Shown here piece by piece: positions 1-9,929 of a stretch of DNA of 64,000 nt. Where the stretch lies: contig JAHEDR010000001.1 in the NCBI GenBank assembly GCA_024641095.1, positions 1 to 64,000 on the forward strand. The letters run 5' to 3'. A program made the position numbers and the translations under genes. The notes beneath the pieces are model-generated. The model was not told the origin of the DNA, made no database searches, and was given only the letters and a program-made list of their open reading frames with translations. Positions within the stretch are counted from its first letter, which is position 1. Every line of letters begins with the position of its first letter. The DNA comes from Rhodoluna sp. Lineage in GTDB: Bacteria > Actinomycetota > Actinomycetes > Actinomycetales > Microbacteriaceae.

Positions 1-824
1 GCGAAACTTACGGAATCTTAAACAACGCAGAAGTAAATCACCCCGCACTTGATGGAACAAAGATTGTTGCGGTTGCATCGCATGACACTGCCTCTGCGGT
101 TCTTGCGGTGCCAAATCTTGATGAGCACGGTGCCTATCTTTCAAGCGGCACCTGGAGCCTGATTGGCGTAGAAACTGATGCACCGGTTTTAAATGACAAC
201 GCCTCGAAGGCAAACTTCACCAATGAGCTTGGCGTTGCATCAAAAACCCGATTCTTGAAAAACATCAGCGGTCTTTGGTTGATTCAAGAAAGCATCAGAG
301 CCTGGAACGAATCGGGCAATCACCTCACTGTGGCAGAGCTGGTTGAAGACGCCAGAAAATCTACAACCTCGGCACGAATTAATGTCAGTGACCCTGAATT
401 TGCGGCCCCGGGCAACATGCCAGCGCGAGTGCAGGTTCACATCACCAGAAACGGTGGCATTGCGCCGCAAACCCCTGCCGATATCGCCAGATGTATTTTT
501 GAATCTCTTGCCGATGCCTATGCCAAGGCACTTGCCGAAATTGAGTTGGCAACTGGGCGCAAGGTGAAGAAACTAAACATCGTTGGCGGTGGCAGCCAGA
601 ACACCTTGCTAAGTCAACTAGCTGCAGATCGCTGCGGAGTAGAAGTTTTGGCCGGTCCGGTTGAGGCCACCGCTATAGGCAACCTAATTGCCCAGGCGCA
701 AAATTACTTCACCAGCCTTGGCGGTTTTGACCTTAAGACTCTTACCGGCCAGCGGGCGTTCATAAACCACAACTTTGCACCAACCCAATACCTACCAAGT
801 AAGGAATCAAATGGGAAACATTAA
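1..824 (+). CDS. rhaB: rhamnulokinase, C-terminal part (cut by window edge)
   Basis: This FGGY-family sugar kinase phosphorylates L-rhamnulose to rhamnulose 1-phosphate in rhamnose catabolism. The reading frame is open from base 3, upstream of the ATG chosen in the ORF track. It already shows the family motif ASHDTASAV, then [16 protein letters not shown] and the C-terminal [14 protein letters not shown] nucleotide-binding loop. These match RhaB rather than xylulokinase or glycerol kinase. The start and N-terminal domain lie outside the window. Its last 14 bases overlap the likely start of the L-lactate dehydrogenase gene, so the two are probably co-transcribed and translationally coupled. 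Confidence 0.9.
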   Translation, partial: ETYGILNNAEVNHPALDGTKIVAVASHDTASAVLAVPNLDEHGAYLSSGTWSLIGVETDAPVLNDNASKANFTNELGVASKTRFLKNISGLWLIQESIRAWNESGNHLTVAELVEDARKSTTSARINVSDPEFAAPGNMPARVQVHITRNGGIAPQTPADIARCIFESLADAYAKALAEIELATGRKVKKLNIVGGGSQNTLLSQLAADRCGVEVLAGPVEATAIGNLIAQAQNYFTSLGGFDLKTLTGQRAFINHNFAPTQYLPSKESNGKH

Positions 825-2049
825 ACGCCGCGTACCAAATCCAAAGGATCTCGCGCAGCTAATGAAGTTCAAATCTCCTACCTGGAACGCAACTGAGCGT
901 CGCCTAAAAGAGGCGCACACAATTTACGACCTGCGCGATATCGCAAAGCGCCGCACACCAACTGCGCCGTTTGATTACACCGATGGCTCTGCCGACCAAG
1001 AACTTTCTTTGGCACGTGCGCGTCAGGCGTTTGAAGATATTGAATTCCAACCTCGCGTGCTTCGCGATGTATCGGATGTGGATTTGAGTTCAACTGTGCT
1101 TGGCAAGAAGGTGTCCATGCCATTTGGTATTGCACCTACTGGATTTACTCGCATGATGCACACCGAGGGCGAGATTGCTGGCTCGCAGGCCGCCGAGGCC
1201 GCTGGCATTCCGTTCTCACTTTCAACCATGGGCACCCGATCTATTGAAGAAGTTGCCGAGGCCGCACCAAACGGCCGCAACTGGTTCCAGCTGTACATGT
1301 GGAAAGACCGGGAACGCAGCATGGCCTTGGTTGAGCGCGCTGCAGCCGCTGGCTTTGACACCCTGTTGCTAACCGTAGACGTACCGGTTGCCGGTGCACG
1401 CTTGCGTGATAAGCGCAACGGTATGACCATTCCGCCTCAGTTAACTTTGGGCACAGTAATCAACGCGCTACCTCGCCCGGCCTGGTGGATTAACTTTCTA
1501 ACCACAGACCCACTGAAGTTTGCCTCGCTTGATTCATGGAACGGAACCGTTGGTGAACTGCTAGACAAAATGTTTGACCCAACCGTGACCTTCGAAGACC
1601 TCAAGTGGATTCGCCAGCAGTGGAAGGGCAAGCTAGTTGTAAAGGGCATTCAGAATGTTGAAGATGCCAAGCTTGCCGTCAAGGCCGGTGCCGACGCTGT
1701 GATCCTTTCAAACCACGGCGGCCGTCAACTTGACCGCGCACCAATTCCGTTCCACCTGCTACCAGAAACCGTAAAGGAAATAGGCAAGGATGCCGAGGTT
1801 CACGTAGACACCGGAATCATGCACGGTGCCGACATCATTGCTTCAATCGCAAAGGGCGCAAAGTTCACACTTGTTGGTCGCGCTTACCTTTACGGTTTGA
1901 TGGCCGGTGGTCGCGAAGGTGTAGACAAGATGATCAACATTTTGCACGCCGATATGGTTCGCACAATGAAGTTGCTGGGTGTTCGCTCGTTGGACGAACT
2001 AGAACCTGGTCACGTAAAGATTTTGGAGCGCTTGACCGCAAAGTCTTAA
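811..2049 (+). CDS. lldD: FMN-dependent L-lactate dehydrogenase (alpha-hydroxy-acid dehydrogenase family)
   Basis: The product is a 412-residue TIM-barrel flavoprotein predicted to oxidise L-lactate to pyruvate and pass electrons to the respiratory chain. Visible signatures are [19 protein letters not shown], the [17 protein letters not shown] loop and SNHGGRQLD, which holds the active-site His and the substrate-binding Arg. I prefer the ATG at 811 over the upstream ATG at 775: AAGG lies 6 bases before it, and family members start MGxxKRRxPxxxDL. The gene follows rhaB directly. Rhamnose breakdown gives lactaldehyde, which can be oxidised to lactate, so the enzyme may finish that route. Another short 2-hydroxyacid is a possible substrate. 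Confidence 0.92.
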   Translation: MGNIKRRVPNPKDLAQLMKFKSPTWNATERRLKEAHTIYDLRDIAKRRTPTAPFDYTDGSADQELSLARARQAFEDIEFQPRVLRDVSDVDLSSTVLGKKVSMPFGIAPTGFTRMMHTEGEIAGSQAAEAAGIPFSLSTMGTRSIEEVAEAAPNGRNWFQLYMWKDRERSMALVERAAAAGFDTLLLTVDVPVAGARLRDKRNGMTIPPQLTLGTVINALPRPAWWINFLTTDPLKFASLDSWNGTVGELLDKMFDPTVTFEDLKWIRQQWKGKLVVKGIQNVEDAKLAVKAGADAVILSNHGGRQLDRAPIPFHLLPETVKEIGKDAEVHVDTGIMHGADIIASIAKGAKFTLVGRAYLYGLMAGGREGVDKMINILHADMVRTMKLLGVRSLDELEPGHVKILERLTAKS

Positions 2050-2059
2050 TTATTGAGCG

Positions 2060-2065
2060 TAGGCT
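2060..2065 (+). promoter_or_regulatory. candidate -10 box for a leaderless pirin mRNA
   Basis: TAGGCT ends 6 bases before the GTG start of the pirin gene, and no Shine-Dalgarno sequence is present. This geometry fits a transcript that begins at or next to the start codon. The same hexamer at the same distance precedes rarD. The assignment is inferred from spacing only. Confidence 0.45.
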
Positions 2066-2071
2066 CAAAAC

Positions 2072-2992
2072 GTGCTTATTGAACCTCGCTTTGTAAAGCT
2101 AAATACCCGCACAGGGGTAGAGGTTCGTCGCACCGTGCCACACGCCAAACTAAAAATGATTGGCGCCTGGTGTTTCATAGATCACTTTGGACCAACCAAA
2201 CAAACCGATGCAATGGTGGTGGCTCAGCACCCGCACATCGGTTTGCAAACTGTGACCTGGTTGATTGAGGGCCGCATTGAGCACCGCGACTCAATCGGAA
2301 GCGTTCAACTGATTAAACCTGGTCAGCTAAACCTAATGACCGCTGGCCGCGGAATTTCACACAGCGAGATTTCGCTGTCTGCAGGTGCATCAAACGAAGC
2401 TGAAACCTTGCATGCTGTTCAGCTTTGGGTTGCTCTACCTAAAGATGCCCTAAATATTGCGCCCGAATTTGAGCACCAGGGCAACCTGCCAAAGTTTGAG
2501 GTTGTCACCAACCAAGGCGGCAAGGCGCATGTCACTGTTCTGGCAGGGGAGTTGGCCGGTGTAACCGCGCCAACCAAAACATTCAGCCCCATAATGGGTG
2601 CGGAGCTGCGAATAAGCAAAGGTGAGTCATTTAACCTAAAACTGAATTCGGAATTTGAATACGGCTTTATGCCTGCCCAAGGTTCAATCACGATTGGCGA
2701 AGAAAACGCAGAAACATCATGCGTAATTTTCTTGGCGCCTGGCGAAGAGCAAGTGACTATCAAAGCAAACGAAGATTTGATTTTGCTCATGCTTGGCGGC
2801 ACACCTTTTGGCGAGAAGATTTTGATGTGGTGGAACTTTATTGGCCGTACAAACGAAGACATAGTGCAGGCTCGCAAAGATTGGAACCAGCGTCAAGAAT
2901 TAAAGAACGGCCGCTTCACCGATTTCAATGACAATGTGGGTCCGTGGATTCCGGCACCAGATCTGCCAAACGTTGCGCTGCACGCTAGATAG
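2072..2992 (+). CDS. pirin family protein (bicupin)
   Basis: This 306-residue protein has the two-cupin pirin fold. The N-terminal cupin keeps the metal ligands: HPHIGLQT supplies two His, and RGISHSE supplies the third His and a Glu. The C-terminal pirin domain follows (about residues 170-290). Bacterial pirins are variously described as quercetin dioxygenases or as regulators of central metabolism; nothing here decides the role. The GTG start has no ribosome binding site but a close upstream TAGGCT box. It lies between lldD and a convergent semialdehyde dehydrogenase gene. Confidence 0.88.
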   Translation: MLIEPRFVKLNTRTGVEVRRTVPHAKLKMIGAWCFIDHFGPTKQTDAMVVAQHPHIGLQTVTWLIEGRIEHRDSIGSVQLIKPGQLNLMTAGRGISHSEISLSAGASNEAETLHAVQLWVALPKDALNIAPEFEHQGNLPKFEVVTNQGGKAHVTVLAGELAGVTAPTKTFSPIMGAELRISKGESFNLKLNSEFEYGFMPAQGSITIGEENAETSCVIFLAPGEEQVTIKANEDLILLMLGGTPFGEKILMWWNFIGRTNEDIVQARKDWNQRQELKNGRFTDFNDNVGPWIPAPDLPNVALHAR

Positions 2993-3005
2993 CTTTGGCG
3001 GAACT

Positions 3006-4472
3006 TTAGGCAAATGGGTCTGGAATAAATGCGTACTTAACTTCTAGGTACTCATCAATTCCCTCAGCGCCACCTTCGCGACCAAGACCTGAGGCCTTTG
3101 TTCCACCAAACGGAGCTGCAGCATTTGAAACCAAACCAGAATTAATTCCAGTCATTCCTGTGTCAAGAGTTTCCACCAAACGCAGTTGACGTTTTGCATC
3201 ATTTGTATAGGCATAAGAAACCAAACCGTACTCGGTGTCATTTGCCAGGCGTACACCTTCTTCTTCATTCTTAAAACGAACGATAGGTGCAATTGGGCCA
3301 AAGATTTCTTGTGACCAAATCTTAGAATCTGGTTTCACGTTGTCAATTACAGTTGGGGTAAAGAAGTAGCCCTCTCCGCTTGGAGTATCGCCACCGGTCA
3401 AAACATTGGCACCTTCGCCAACGGTGGTGTCAACCAAGTTCTGCATGTTGGTCTGGGCTGCAGCGTTAATTACCGGACCACAGGTTGTGCCCTCGGCAAC
3501 TCCGCGACCTAGCTTCAAGTCGGCCATGCGGGCTGCAAACTTTTGTGAAAATTCGTCTGCCACGGCCTCGTGCACAATGAAGCGGTTTGCCGCTGTACAC
3601 GCCTGGCCAATGTTGCGCATTTTGGCAAGCATTGCTCCACTTACCGCTGCATCAATATCAGCATCTTCAAATACTAAGAACGGGGCATTACCACCAAGTT
3701 CCATTGAGGTACGAAGTACGCGCTCTGATGCCTGTTCAAGCAGTTTGCGTCCAACCTGAGTTGAACCGGTGAAGGTTATTTTGCGAAGGCGGTGATCGGC
3801 AATCACCGGCGCCGCTGTTGCTGCAGAGGTTGTTGTGGTGATCACGTTAATCACACCAGCAGGCACGCCAGCCTCTTCAAAAGTTTTCACCAACAAGAGT
3901 GTGGTTAGAGGAGTCAACTCGGCAGGCTTCACCACAATGGTGCAACCGGCGGCAAGCGCTGGGCCAATTTTGCGAGTGGCCATTGCCAACGGAAAATTCC
4001 AAGGTGTAATTGCAAATGCAGGTCCAACCGGACGCTTGGCAATCAAAATTTTGCCAGTGCCCTCAGGGTTGCTGTTGTAGCGGCCAGTTACTCGCACTGC
4101 CTCTTCGCTAAACCAACGAAGGAATTCGTTTCCGTAGGTAACTTCGCCGCGCGCTTCGGCAAGTGGCTTACCCATTTCCAGCGAGATCAGCATTGCAAAT
4201 TCTTCGCTGTGGGCACGAACTAAATCAAAAGTTCGGCGCAATATCTCGGCACGTTCACGCGGTGCTGTGCGGGCCCAGTCCGCCTGAGCTTTGTCTGCTG
4301 CCGATAGTGCGGCCAACGCATCGTTTGCATCAGCGTTTGAAATCTGAGTCAGAGTTTTTCCGGTTGCCGGATCTTCAACTGCAATTGGGTTTCCGTTTCC
4401 GGTAGTCCACTTGCCATCTATATAAAGCTGGGTAGGTACTTTGGCCAGCAACTCTTTTTCAGAAATAGTCAT
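3006..4472 (-). CDS. gabD: NAD(P)-dependent aldehyde dehydrogenase, succinate-semialdehyde type
   Basis: This 488-residue enzyme of the ALDH superfamily is predicted to oxidise an aldehyde to its acid with NAD(P). TPWNFPLAMATRKIGPALAAGC and KPAELTPLT form the cofactor site. FTGSTQVG is the dinucleotide loop, MELGGNAP carries the general-base Glu, and GQACTAANR carries the catalytic Cys. Length and motifs fit the GabD/SSADH subfamily, which also acts on glutarate semialdehyde and sometimes lactaldehyde. It is convergent with the pirin gene. With rhaB and lldD close by, a role in lactaldehyde oxidation is possible but only inferred. Confidence 0.9.
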   Translation of the reverse strand: MTISEKELLAKVPTQLYIDGKWTTGNGNPIAVEDPATGKTLTQISNADANDALAALSAADKAQADWARTAPRERAEILRRTFDLVRAHSEEFAMLISLEMGKPLAEARGEVTYGNEFLRWFSEEAVRVTGRYNSNPEGTGKILIAKRPVGPAFAITPWNFPLAMATRKIGPALAAGCTIVVKPAELTPLTTLLLVKTFEEAGVPAGVINVITTTTSAATAAPVIADHRLRKITFTGSTQVGRKLLEQASERVLRTSMELGGNAPFLVFEDADIDAAVSGAMLAKMRNIGQACTAANRFIVHEAVADEFSQKFAARMADLKLGRGVAEGTTCGPVINAAAQTNMQNLVDTTVGEGANVLTGGDTPSGEGYFFTPTVIDNVKPDSKIWSQEIFGPIAPIVRFKNEEEGVRLANDTEYGLVSYAYTNDAKRQLRLVETLDTGMTGINSGLVSNAAAPFGGTKASGLGREGGAEGIDEYLEVKYAFIPDPFA

Positions 4473-4482
4473 TATGTTTTCA

Positions 4483-4488
4483 ACTATA
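4483..4488 (-). promoter_or_regulatory. candidate -10 element of the semialdehyde dehydrogenase gene
   Basis: On the minus strand the hexamer TATAGT, a near-consensus -10 box, lies 10 bases before the ATG. The gene has no evident Shine-Dalgarno sequence, so the mRNA would have only a very short leader. No clear -35 box was identified. Confidence 0.4.
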
Positions 4489-4544
4489 ACCAGCCACTAG
4501 GCTGTACAAACAGTCCAAATTCAAAGATGCATCTGGGAGTAAAA

Positions 4545-5378
4545 ATGAATTCAGCGCGCGAGATACCAGCCGAGATTTCACGATCATGGTTACTGGTCAA
4601 TGGCACTAAGTCTGAAAGCTTTGATGTAGCCGCAGCCTCCCGCGCAGACCAGATCATTTTGGACATTGAAGATGCCGTAGACCCCAAGCACAAACCGGCA
4701 GCCCTAGAGTCAGTGGCAAATTGGCTTGAGACTAAGGGCCAAGCCTGGGTTCGCGTAAACGATGCCACCACCCCGTTTTGGCAACACGACCTAGAGCGTT
4801 TAAAGGGAGTAAAGGGTCTTCGCGGCGTAATGCTTGCCAAAACCGAGACCAAGGCTCAGGTTGAGGCCACTTTTGCGGCTTTGGGCAGCCAAACTCCGGT
4901 AATTGCCCTAATTGAGTCTGCGCTTGGCATCGAGGAGGCCCGCCTAATTGCTGAAGCTAAGGGGGCTTTCCGCCTAGCCTTCGGCAGTGGTGATTACCGC
5001 CGCGACACCGGAACCAGCACCGATGCGGCCGCTATGAACTACCCAAGAAGCCGCCTGGTTGTGGCCAGCCGCGTGGGTAACCTGCCAGGACCAATCGACG
5101 GCCCTACCGTTGGTACCAGCCACCCAATCCTTCGTGAACAGTCCGAAATCACTGTGGCACTGGGCCTTACCGGCAAATTGTGCCTAGATACCTCTCAGAT
5201 TCCCGTAATCAACGAGGTAATTAGCCCAACCCAGTCCGATGTGGCCTGGGCCAGGGACTTTATGGCCGATTTCGAGGCTCGCGGCCGAGTTATTCGAGAT
5301 GGCAGCGACTTGCCGCGTTTGGGCCGAGCCGAGAAGATCGATCGCCTGGCCACCGCATTTGGCATTCAAGCCATATAA
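4545..5378 (+). CDS. HpcH/HpaI aldolase / citrate lyase beta-like (CoA ester lyase) family protein
   Basis: This 277-residue TIM-barrel lyase resembles CitE and malyl- or citramalyl-CoA lyases. The motifs SRSWLLVNG, ILDIEDAVDPKHK (Asp and Glu that bind Mg), ALIESALGIEEA and the glycine-rich FGSGDYRRDTG follow the family order. The start at 4545 is chosen because GGGAG lies 5 bases before it; the ORF-track ATG at 4527 has no such site. CitE-like stand-alone proteins cleave C-C bonds in 3-hydroxyacyl-CoA or 2-oxo acid substrates, and the exact substrate cannot be read here. It occupies the place just before rpsJ where many relatives have tuf. Confidence 0.8.
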   Translation: MNSAREIPAEISRSWLLVNGTKSESFDVAAASRADQIILDIEDAVDPKHKPAALESVANWLETKGQAWVRVNDATTPFWQHDLERLKGVKGLRGVMLAKTETKAQVEATFAALGSQTPVIALIESALGIEEARLIAEAKGAFRLAFGSGDYRRDTGTSTDAAAMNYPRSRLVVASRVGNLPGPIDGPTVGTSHPILREQSEITVALGLTGKLCLDTSQIPVINEVISPTQSDVAWARDFMADFEARGRVIRDGSDLPRLGRAEKIDRLATAFGIQAI

Positions 5379-5653
5379 AAAAACACATAATTTACTCTTC
5401 TGCCCAGATTTAATTTGCATTGACACGCAGACCTGTGGCAAGATTGACAAGTTCGTGAGTAGTCGCGCCTATCTTGGCGTGAACCACTCCAGGCATGTGC
5501 CCAGAACCCTTATAAACAAAGGGAACTAAGCCCCCTGGAGCAAGAACAAAAATGTATCTGATTTACGTTTTAGGGTTTCATTTCTCTTAGAGAAACGACA
5601 CGCCCGACAGCGTGGGTCGGAGCTTTGACAAAAATATAGGAGAGCGAGTCAAG
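5379..5653 (+). promoter_or_regulatory. promoter and leader region of the S10 ribosomal operon
   Basis: This 275-base gap holds no gene. Two exact TTGACA hexamers (5420-5425 and 5444-5449) are tandem -35 candidates. TATCTT at 5470-5475 is a possible -10, although at 20 bases its spacing from the second hexamer is long. Downstream are a perfect inverted repeat TTTCTC-TTA-GAGAAA (5581-5595) and a CACGC/GCGTG hairpin just before rpsJ. A structured leader would allow feedback by a ribosomal protein, as L4 does in Escherichia coli, but no homology to that leader can be shown by eye. Confidence 0.5.
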
Positions 5654-5962
5654 ATGGCCGGACAGAAAATCCGCATTCGACTTAAGTCATATGACCACGA
5701 GGTTATTGACACTTCGGCACGCAAGATCGTCGACACAGTTACACGTGCCGGCGCTACTGTAGTGGGCCCAGTGCCTTTGCCTACCGAGAAGAACGTGGTC
5801 TGTGTGATCCGCTCTCCTCACAAGTACAAGGACAGCCGCGAGCACTTCGAGATGCGCACCCACAAGCGCGTTATCGACATCATTGACCCAACTCCTAAGG
5901 CAGTTGACTCATTGATGCGTCTCGACCTTCCTGCCGATGTCAACATCGAGATCAAGCTCTAA
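5654..5962 (+). CDS. rpsJ: 30S ribosomal protein S10
   Basis: The product is a 102-residue S10 of normal length, a 30S head protein that also serves as NusE in transcription antitermination. It starts [19 protein letters not shown] and contains the conserved GPVPLPTEK and RTHKRVIDI segments. The ATG at 5654 is preferred over the ORF-track start at 5612, which would add 14 residues foreign to the family; an AGGAGAGCGAG ribosome binding site lies upstream. It is the first gene of the long S10-spc run. Confidence 0.97.
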   Translation: MAGQKIRIRLKSYDHEVIDTSARKIVDTVTRAGATVVGPVPLPTEKNVVCVIRSPHKYKDSREHFEMRTHKRVIDIIDPTPKAVDSLMRLDLPADVNIEIKL

Positions 5963-5969
5963 GGAAATC

Positions 5970-6620
5970 ATGTCTGTAAATAGAACCGTAAAGGGACTTC
6001 TGGGTAAGAAGCTCGGCATGACTCAGGTATGGGACGCGAACAACAAGCTTGTTCCGGTAACCGTAGTTGAGGCTGGCTCGAACGTTGTCACTCAGATCAA
6101 AAACATTGACACCGATGGCTACGAAGCCATTCAGGTTGCCTACGGCGCCATCGACCCTCGCAAGACAACCCAGCCTCTAGCTGGTCACTTTGCTAAGGCT
6201 GGCGTTACTCCTCGTCGTCACATCGCAGAAATCCGCACCTCTGATGCAGCTGAGTACTCAGTTGGTCAGGAACTTGGTGTTGAGGTTCTTGAGGTTGGCT
6301 CAAAGATTGACGTAGTCGGTACCTCAAAGGGTAAGGGCTTCGCAGGTCACATGAAGCGTCACGGCTTTGCTGGTGTTAGCGCATCTCACGGTGCGCACCG
6401 CAACCACCGTAAGCCTGGATCAATCGGTATGTCATCTACACCGGGTCGCGTTTTCCGCGGCAAGAAGATGGCGGGCCGCATGGGTACAGACCGCGTGACC
6501 ACAATGAACCTAACTCTTCACGCAGTTGATGCTGAGAAGGGTCTTCTAATCATCAAGGGCGCAATCCCTGGTCCAAAGGGCCAGTTGGTATTCGTTCGTA
6601 ACGCCGTGAAGGGAGCGTAA
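5970..6620 (+). CDS. rplC: 50S ribosomal protein L3
   Basis: This 216-residue L3 helps organise 23S rRNA near the peptidyl transferase centre. The family segments [31 protein letters not shown] and [25 protein letters not shown] are intact. I place the start at 5970, where AAGGA lies just upstream, not at the ORF-track position 5937 inside rpsJ. It is 7 bases after rpsJ in the same operon. Confidence 0.97.
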   Translation: MSVNRTVKGLLGKKLGMTQVWDANNKLVPVTVVEAGSNVVTQIKNIDTDGYEAIQVAYGAIDPRKTTQPLAGHFAKAGVTPRRHIAEIRTSDAAEYSVGQELGVEVLEVGSKIDVVGTSKGKGFAGHMKRHGFAGVSASHGAHRNHRKPGSIGMSSTPGRVFRGKKMAGRMGTDRVTTMNLTLHAVDAEKGLLIIKGAIPGPKGQLVFVRNAVKGA

Positions 6621-6625
6621 GCAAA

Positions 6626-7309
6626 ATGGCAGAAACCACAAAGCTTGACGTTCTAGACGTTGCAGGTAAGAAGGCTGGGTCAGTTGACCTGCCTGGCGAT
6701 CTGTTCGACGCACAAACAAACGTTCCTCTTATCCACCAGGTTGTTGTTGCTCAGCAGGCTGCTGCTCGTCAGGGTACTCAGTCAACTAAGCGTCACGGCG
6801 AAGTATCTGGTACCGGTAAGAAGCCTTTCAAGCAGAAGGGAACCGGTCGCGCGCGTCAGGGTTCACTTCGTGCTCCACAGATGCGTGGTGGTTACGTAAC
6901 TCACGGTCCAAAGCCTCGTGACTACGACCAGCGCACACCTAAGAAGATGAAGGCTGCTGCTGTTCGCGGTGCTGTATCAGACCGCGCACGTAACGGTCGT
7001 CTACACGTAATCAACGAATTCGCAATTGGTCAGACTCCTTCAACCAAGGCAGCTGCTGCGATTCTTGCTCAGCTAACTCAGCGTCGCAACGTGTTGATCG
7101 TTCTAGACCGCACCGATGACCTGAGCTACAAGAGCTTGCGCAACATCCAGGGCGTTCACGTTCTTCCTGTTGACCAGCTAAACGCTTACGACATTTTGTT
7201 GAGCGATGACTTGGTGTTCACCAAGGCTGCACTTGACGCATACATTGCTGGCCCAGCTAAGGGTGCATCTGCTAAAGCAGTTGCTTCTTCATCTGAAGTG
7301 GAGGCGTAG
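6626..7309 (+). CDS. rplD: 50S ribosomal protein L4
   Basis: This 227-residue L4 lines the peptide exit tunnel. The long internal loop is visible as [34 protein letters not shown]. In Escherichia coli L4 also represses its own operon through the S10 leader; whether that happens here is unknown. A short Ala/Ser/Glu-rich tail ([19 protein letters not shown]) extends the usual C-terminus. It starts 5 bases after rplC. Confidence 0.97.
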   Translation: MAETTKLDVLDVAGKKAGSVDLPGDLFDAQTNVPLIHQVVVAQQAAARQGTQSTKRHGEVSGTGKKPFKQKGTGRARQGSLRAPQMRGGYVTHGPKPRDYDQRTPKKMKAAAVRGAVSDRARNGRLHVINEFAIGQTPSTKAAAAILAQLTQRRNVLIVLDRTDDLSYKSLRNIQGVHVLPVDQLNAYDILLSDDLVFTKAALDAYIAGPAKGASAKAVASSSEVEA

Positions 7310-7311
7310 TC

Positions 7312-7611
7312 ATGACTGAAATTCAGAAGGACCCACGCGAAGTAATCATCAAGCCAGTAGTTTCTGAAAAGAGCTACAACTTGATCGACAACGGCAAGTA
7401 CACCTTTGAGGTTGACCCTCGTTCGAACAAGACTGAAATCAAGCAGGCTATCGAAGCGATCTTCAACGTTAAGGTTGACAAAGTCAACACTCTTAACCGC
7501 GTTGGTAAGACTCGCCGCACCAAGTTTGGCTTGGGCAAGCGCAAGGACACCAAGCGTGCAATCGTTTCCCTTAAGTCCGGCTCAATCGACATTTTCACGA
7601 CTGCCGGTTAA
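7312..7611 (+). CDS. rplW: 50S ribosomal protein L23
   Basis: This 99-residue L23 sits at the exit of the peptide tunnel and docks trigger factor, SRP and the Sec translocon. Sequence support is [16 protein letters not shown] at the N-terminus and the conserved [29 protein letters not shown] hairpin. Length is normal, and it follows rplD by two bases. Confidence 0.97.
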   Translation: MTEIQKDPREVIIKPVVSEKSYNLIDNGKYTFEVDPRSNKTEIKQAIEAIFNVKVDKVNTLNRVGKTRRTKFGLGKRKDTKRAIVSLKSGSIDIFTTAG

Positions 7612-7632
7612 GCGAAGTAGAGGATAAATTAA

Positions 7633-8469
7633 ATGGCTATTCGCAAATACAAACCAACGACTCCTGGTCGTCGTGGTTCGTCAGTTTCAGATTTTGCTGA
7701 AATCACACGTACCACTCCAGAGAAGTCACTACTTCGCCCATTGTCAAAGACTGGTGGACGTAACGCATCTGGTCGCATCACCACTCGTCACATCGGTGGT
7801 GGCCACAAGCGTCAGTACCGCGTAATCGACTTCCGTCGTCACGACAAAGATGGTGTTCCAGCAGTTGTAGCTCACATCGAGTACGACCCAAACCGTACCG
7901 CTAACATCGCGTTGCTTCACTACGCAGATGGTGAAAAGCGTTACATCATTGCGCCGAACAAGCTAAAGCAGGGCGACCGCATTGAGCAGGGTGCTACCGC
8001 TGACATCAAGCCAGGAAACGCTCTTCCATTGAAGAACATTCCAGTAGGTACCGTTATCCACGCAATCGAACTAAAGCCAGGCGGCGGAGCAAAGATGGCT
8101 CGCTCAGCTGGTGCATCTGTTCGTCTAGTTGCCAAGGATGGACCTTACGCACAGCTTCGTCTACCTTCAGGTGAAATCCGAAACGTAGACGCACGTTGCC
8201 GCGCCACCATTGGTGAAGTTGGTAACGCAGAGCAGTCAAACATCAACTGGGGTAAGGCTGGCCGCATGCGCTGGAAGGGCAAGCGCCCAACCGTTCGTGG
8301 TGTTGCTATGAACCCAGTTGACCACCCGCACGGTGGTGGTGAAGGTAAGACTTCTGGTGGTCGTCACCCAGTTACCCCTTGGGGTCAGGCTGAGGGTCGC
8401 ACACGTAAGCCAAACCTTCCAAGCGACAAGCTAATCGTCCGTCGTCGTACCGCTAACAAGAAGCGCTAA
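7633..8469 (+). CDS. rplB: 50S ribosomal protein L2
   Basis: This 278-residue L2 is needed for subunit joining and peptidyl transferase activity. It opens [21 protein letters not shown]. The C-terminal motif [25 protein letters not shown] contains the His implicated in peptidyl transfer. Length is typical. It is separated from rplW by 21 bases. Confidence 0.98.
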   Translation: MAIRKYKPTTPGRRGSSVSDFAEITRTTPEKSLLRPLSKTGGRNASGRITTRHIGGGHKRQYRVIDFRRHDKDGVPAVVAHIEYDPNRTANIALLHYADGEKRYIIAPNKLKQGDRIEQGATADIKPGNALPLKNIPVGTVIHAIELKPGGGAKMARSAGASVRLVAKDGPYAQLRLPSGEIRNVDARCRATIGEVGNAEQSNINWGKAGRMRWKGKRPTVRGVAMNPVDHPHGGGEGKTSGGRHPVTPWGQAEGRTRKPNLPSDKLIVRRRTANKKR

Positions 8470-8483
8470 GGGAGTCTATACAA

Positions 8484-8765
8484 ATGCCTCGTAGTTTAAA
8501 AAAGGGTCCATTCGTTGACGACCACCTATTCCAGAAGGTCGCTAAGCAAAACGAAGCCGGAACCAAGAACGTAATCAAGACCTGGTCACGTCGCTCAATG
8601 ATCGTTCCAGCAATGTTGGGTCACACCATCGCTGTTCACGACGGTCGCAAGCACGTACCTGTATTCGTCACTGAGACCATGGTTGGTCACAAGCTTGGCG
8701 AATTCTCACCAACCCGCACCTTCCGTGGTCACGTGAAGGACGATAGAAAGGGAAAGCGTAAATAA
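8484..8765 (+). CDS. rpsS: 30S ribosomal protein S19
   Basis: This 93-residue S19, a 30S head protein that works with S13 in tRNA contacts, is of normal size. [15 protein letters not shown] and the C-terminal [26 protein letters not shown] are diagnostic. Its TAA stop shares the final A with the rplV start codon (TAATG), which favours translational coupling. Confidence 0.97.
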   Translation: MPRSLKKGPFVDDHLFQKVAKQNEAGTKNVIKTWSRRSMIVPAMLGHTIAVHDGRKHVPVFVTETMVGHKLGEFSPTRTFRGHVKDDRKGKRK

Positions 8766-9163
8766 TGCAAGCTCTAGCTAAAGTTCGCCACATTCGCATT
8801 ACCCCGATGAAGGCTCGCCGCGTTGTGAACCTTATCCGTGGAAAGCAAGCCGCAGAAGCAATGGCAATTTTGAAGTTCGCTCCACAGCAAGCTTCACAGC
8901 CAATCTTCAAGTTGGTTCAGGCAGCTGTTGCAAACGCAAAGGTTAAGGCCGAAGCAAGCAACACATTCTTCAACGAAGATGACCTGTTCGTATCAGAAGC
9001 TTTCGTAGACGAAGGTACAACTCTTAAGCGTTTCCAGCCTCGTGCACAGGGACGCGCGTTCCAGATCTTGAAGCGCACCAGCCACATCACCATTGTGGTT
9101 GCAACCCCAGATGAACTTGTTGCCAAGGCAGCTAAGAAGACCGCGAAGAAAGGTGGCAACTAA
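8765..9163 (+). CDS. rplV: 50S ribosomal protein L22
   Basis: This 132-residue L22 has its globular domain on the ribosome surface and a beta-hairpin in the exit tunnel. Conserved parts are [26 protein letters not shown] and [26 protein letters not shown] lysine- and alanine-rich tail ([13 protein letters not shown]) is present. Both ends overlap neighbours by one base (TAATG), showing tight packing. Confidence 0.97.
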   Translation: MQALAKVRHIRITPMKARRVVNLIRGKQAAEAMAILKFAPQQASQPIFKLVQAAVANAKVKAEASNTFFNEDDLFVSEAFVDEGTTLKRFQPRAQGRAFQILKRTSHITIVVATPDELVAKAAKKTAKKGGN

Positions 9164-9927
9164 TGGGTCAAAAAGTTAACCCATACGGTTTCCGTCTAGG
9201 AATCACCACCGATCACGTATCGCGTTGGTTTGCTGACTCAACCAAAAAGGGACAGCGTTACCAGGACTACGTAACCGAGGACATCAAAGTTCGCGCACTA
9301 CTTACCGAGCGCCTAGACCGCGCTGGTGTGTCACGTGTTGAGATCGAGCGCACACGTGATCGTGTACGCGTTGACATCCACACTGCACGTCCGGGTCTAG
9401 TTATCGGTCGTCGTGGTGCAGAAGCTGAGGCTATCCGCGCTGACCTAGAGAAGCTAACCAAGAAGCAGATCCAGTTGAACATCCTTGAGGTTAAGAGCCC
9501 AGACATGGATGCACAGCTTGTTGCTCAGGGTATTGCTGAGCAGCTAAACGCACGTGTGGCTTTCCGTCGCGCAATGCGTAAGGGTATGCAGGGTGCACTT
9601 CGCCAGGGCGCAAAGGGTATCCGTGTTCAGTGTTCAGGTCGTCTTGGTGGAGCCGAAATGTCTCGCACCGAGTTCTACCGTGAAGGCCGTGTGCCTCTAC
9701 ACACCCTTCGTGCCAACATCGACTACGGCTTCTACGAAGCTAAGACCGTTTTCGGTCGCATCGGTGTGAAGGTATGGATCTACAAGGGTGACATGACCAA
9801 CAAGGAACTTGCTGTACAGCAGGCAAACGCACCTAAGCGCCCAGAGCGCTCAGATCGCCCACGCCGCTCACCAGCAACTGAGGCTCCGGCCGCAGCAGCT
9901 CCAGCAGCAGAGAAGGTTGAGGCTTAA
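9163..9927 (+). CDS. rpsC: 30S ribosomal protein S3
   Basis: This 254-residue S3 forms part of the mRNA entry tunnel. It begins [15 protein letters not shown], has a KH domain with [13 protein letters not shown], and the S3 C-terminal domain with [29 protein letters not shown] roughly 35-residue Ala/Pro/Arg tail ending [15 protein letters not shown] extends beyond the folded core. It overlaps rplV by one base. Confidence 0.97.
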   Translation: MGQKVNPYGFRLGITTDHVSRWFADSTKKGQRYQDYVTEDIKVRALLTERLDRAGVSRVEIERTRDRVRVDIHTARPGLVIGRRGAEAEAIRADLEKLTKKQIQLNILEVKSPDMDAQLVAQGIAEQLNARVAFRRAMRKGMQGALRQGAKGIRVQCSGRLGGAEMSRTEFYREGRVPLHTLRANIDYGFYEAKTVFGRIGVKVWIYKGDMTNKELAVQQANAPKRPERSDRPRRSPATEAPAAAAPAAEKVEA

Positions 9928-9929
9928 TC

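Noticed and set aside
1023-1430. 135-residue minus-strand ORF opposite lldD
   Set aside because: It is a shadow of a well-supported gene, has low-complexity Ser/Arg composition, and shows no family motif or ribosome binding site. The same holds for the other antisense ORFs in the track, such as 2419-2877, 32333-32902 and 56524-56931.
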